A DNA stretch of 64,000 nt from Cynocephalus volans (lineage: Eukaryota; Chordata; Mammalia; Dermoptera; Cynocephalidae): the NCBI RefSeq assembly GCF_027409185.1, contig NC_084463.1, forward strand, positions 111,028,133 through 111,092,132, written 5' to 3'. This document shows positions 38,191 through 64,000 of the stretch, one piece after another; within the stretch, counting starts at the first letter, position 1; each line of letters opens with the position of its first letter. A program made the translations under genes and the position numbers. The notes beneath the pieces are model-generated. The model saw only the letters and a program-made list of their open reading frames with translations, was not told where the DNA came from and searched no databases.

Positions 38191-38924
38191 ATAGTTACAC
38201 AATCAATAAATCAAAACATAAATTTAAATCTCCAATTAAAGGTTTTAAAGGAAGTGGGAGGAAAGACAAACATCAAATTGGTATTTTTTAAAGATAAGAG
38301 TGTAACATAGCTGAAGCTGGATTGGAGTTGGGGCCAAACTATTGGGTAAAACAGAAGGCTATTGCAGTAAATCCAGGTGAGTGATGATACTGGTTTGGGC
38401 TACAATGGAGGCGGTAGAGATGAAGATAAGGGGGTGCATCTGTGAGACACTTGGGAGGTAAAACTGACACTATTTACCAATTTATTTAATCAGACTCTTC
38501 TCTAGTTTAATAAAAACACTGATCACAAACTAATTTAATCATATTCTTCTATAATTTAGTGTAATCACTAATTAAAGCTTCTTTACTTAGACTCTATAAT
38601 TTATCAAAACACTGATTAGAGGTTTAATCAAATTCTTCCAAAAAAAATTCTTCCACAATTTTATTAAAATCACAAATATAGCAGATCCTCATATGCTTCA
38701 AAGAACTAAAAAGAAAAGATAAAATACATGAATGATTACAATGATTACAGAATTCACTTTAACGTTTCTATTTAAACTGGACACAAAGGCATCACCGGTA
38801 TAGCGCACAGAACAGTTGCTGAACGATGAACTAATGATTGGATTGTGGAAAGAAAGAATTAACCGCAACAATCTTGAGAAGAAAACAAGATTGGCCAGGC
38901 CCATCCTACAAAGATCCAGTCAGT
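38191..38924. other. AT-rich flank immediately upstream of the CTR9 CpG island
   Basis: It contains loosely repeated attaatcaaa/cttctctaatttaat-type pieces (38,480-38,660: several copies of an aaacactgat...taatcatattcttct motif), suggesting a diverged local tandem array. No gene. Confidence 0.4.
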
Positions 38925-39375
38925 CAGAGGCCCCGCCCACCGCAGGACGGATGGCCACGCCTTCGGAGCGTTTACTCGGACCCGCGCCAGCGCTGGGCTC
39001 AGACTCCGAAGTGGCAAGCCCCGGAGGTCCTTTAGGCTCTCGAATCACCTACAGGCGACACGCCATCGAAAGCCTCGGACTTGTCATCCCAAAGTAAGAG
39101 AAGACCAGAGGCACAGGCTGAGCTCACGTCGAAAACGGCCCTCCCGCGGGAGTGCTTCCGGGACAGGGGGCGGGGCCTCCGGAAGTGGTCGGACGCCGTC
39201 CGCTGCTCGTTGTTTGAGCGGCTGACGAGAAGGAGACGCCGGAGATCCGGCTGCGCCGCGGGGCGGCAGTCACGACCAGAGTCCGAGCCGTCGCTAAGCT
39301 TTGGACAAGCGAGAAGCGAGGACGGCCGGCTGCGGAGCGGCGGAGCGAGACGCCCGCTTGCCTTCGGATCTCATC
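38925..39375 (+). promoter_or_regulatory. CTR9: CTR9 CpG-island promoter and 5' UTR
   Basis: The sequence turns abruptly CpG-dense at about 38,930 and stays so to about 39,640, well into intron 1. GC boxes are visible at 38,931-38,938 (ccccgccc) and 39,166-39,175 (gggggcgggg), and an ETS/GABP-type CCGGAAGT at 39,179-39,186. No TATA box is evident. The 5' UTR probably begins near 39,195-39,215, just after the ETS motif; this is inferred from layout. Such promoters are typical of ubiquitously expressed genes. Confidence 0.8.
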
Positions 39376-63638
<24,263 letters not shown>

Positions 63639-64000
63639 GTTTCATTTCATAAATAAGCTTCATCTCTGGAGGAAACTTTTAATACATGAAAGCTGTGATA
63701 AAAACGTTTCAGATGTTTAGTCAAACAATTGTGAAATTTTTCTTAAGGCAATTTTTTTTCCTATCTGTTTGTATATTACTAAGCCCCAGGAGACATTTCC
63801 TGTGCTGGAGTCCAGTATTTGAATCTCTTGTGCAAATGAGACTATTCTCCATGGTGGTACAATTCCACCTATCGTATGTGAAAACTACAGTAAAAATAAC
63901 CCAGATGCTAAATCATTCCTACAAAGGTTTGACTGAAACTGTGGCAGATGTCTCATCTTCTTTGTAGTAAGCAGCATACTGTTTTGATTTTTATTGCAAT
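63639..64000 (+). other. CTR9: CTR9 3' UTR (runs off the window)
   Basis: AT-rich sequence directly follows the TAG. No AATAAA or ATTAAA signal is seen before the window ends, so the polyadenylation site lies beyond 64,000. Confidence 0.8.

Overview
This is nuclear DNA from a placental mammal. It carries one protein-coding gene with a typical vertebrate exon-intron structure, a CpG-island promoter, and a dense background of L1, L2, MIR, MaLR/ERVL LTR, hAT and Tigger/mariner elements. No 7SL-derived Alu or B1 elements are recognisable, and no carnivore, ruminant or equid SINEs. The young SINEs are instead derived from tRNA-Ile, in monomeric and head-to-tail dimeric forms. From memory this resembles the CYN SINEs of colugos (Dermoptera) most closely. 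A rhinolophoid bat is the main alternative I cannot exclude, so the species call is an inference.

Positions 1 to about 38,900 are intergenic. I found no convincing protein-coding gene there. The stretch holds L2, MIR and LTR relics, two composite L1 loci and an RPL26 processed pseudogene. The first L1 locus (4,852-8,035) is 5'-inverted, contains a second L1 and sits between 10-bp target-site duplications. The second (31,774-34,440) contains a complete class II (ERV2-like) solo LTR between perfect 6-bp duplications. The pseudogene (37,582-38,098, minus) lies inside an older repeat.

Positions 38,925 to 64,000 are the CTR9 locus on the plus strand: CpG-island promoter, all 25 coding exons (ATG at 39,376, stop at 63,636-63,638) and the start of the 3' UTR, which runs off the window. 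The spliced frame is 3,528 nt, or 1,175 residues. CTR9 is the TPR scaffold of the PAF1 transcription-elongation complex. Exons 2-18 encode mostly TPR helices; exons 20-25 encode a charged coiled-coil and Lys/Ser/Glu/Asp-rich tail. All introns are GT-AG. In human this region lies between IRAG1/MRVI1 and EIF4G2; neither neighbour is visible here.

The CTR9 introns hold four tRNA-Ile SINEs (three antisense, all with target duplications), two Tigger-like elements, a hAT element split by an L1 fragment, a likely U6 snRNA pseudogene, and a perfect CTCF core motif inside a SINE-like sequence in intron 18. I see no undescribed multi-gene system. The best leads are the nested transposon loci, the SINE-borne CTCF motif, a lineage-specific-looking L1 3' end, and a small exon-like segment about 8.8 kb upstream of CTR9.
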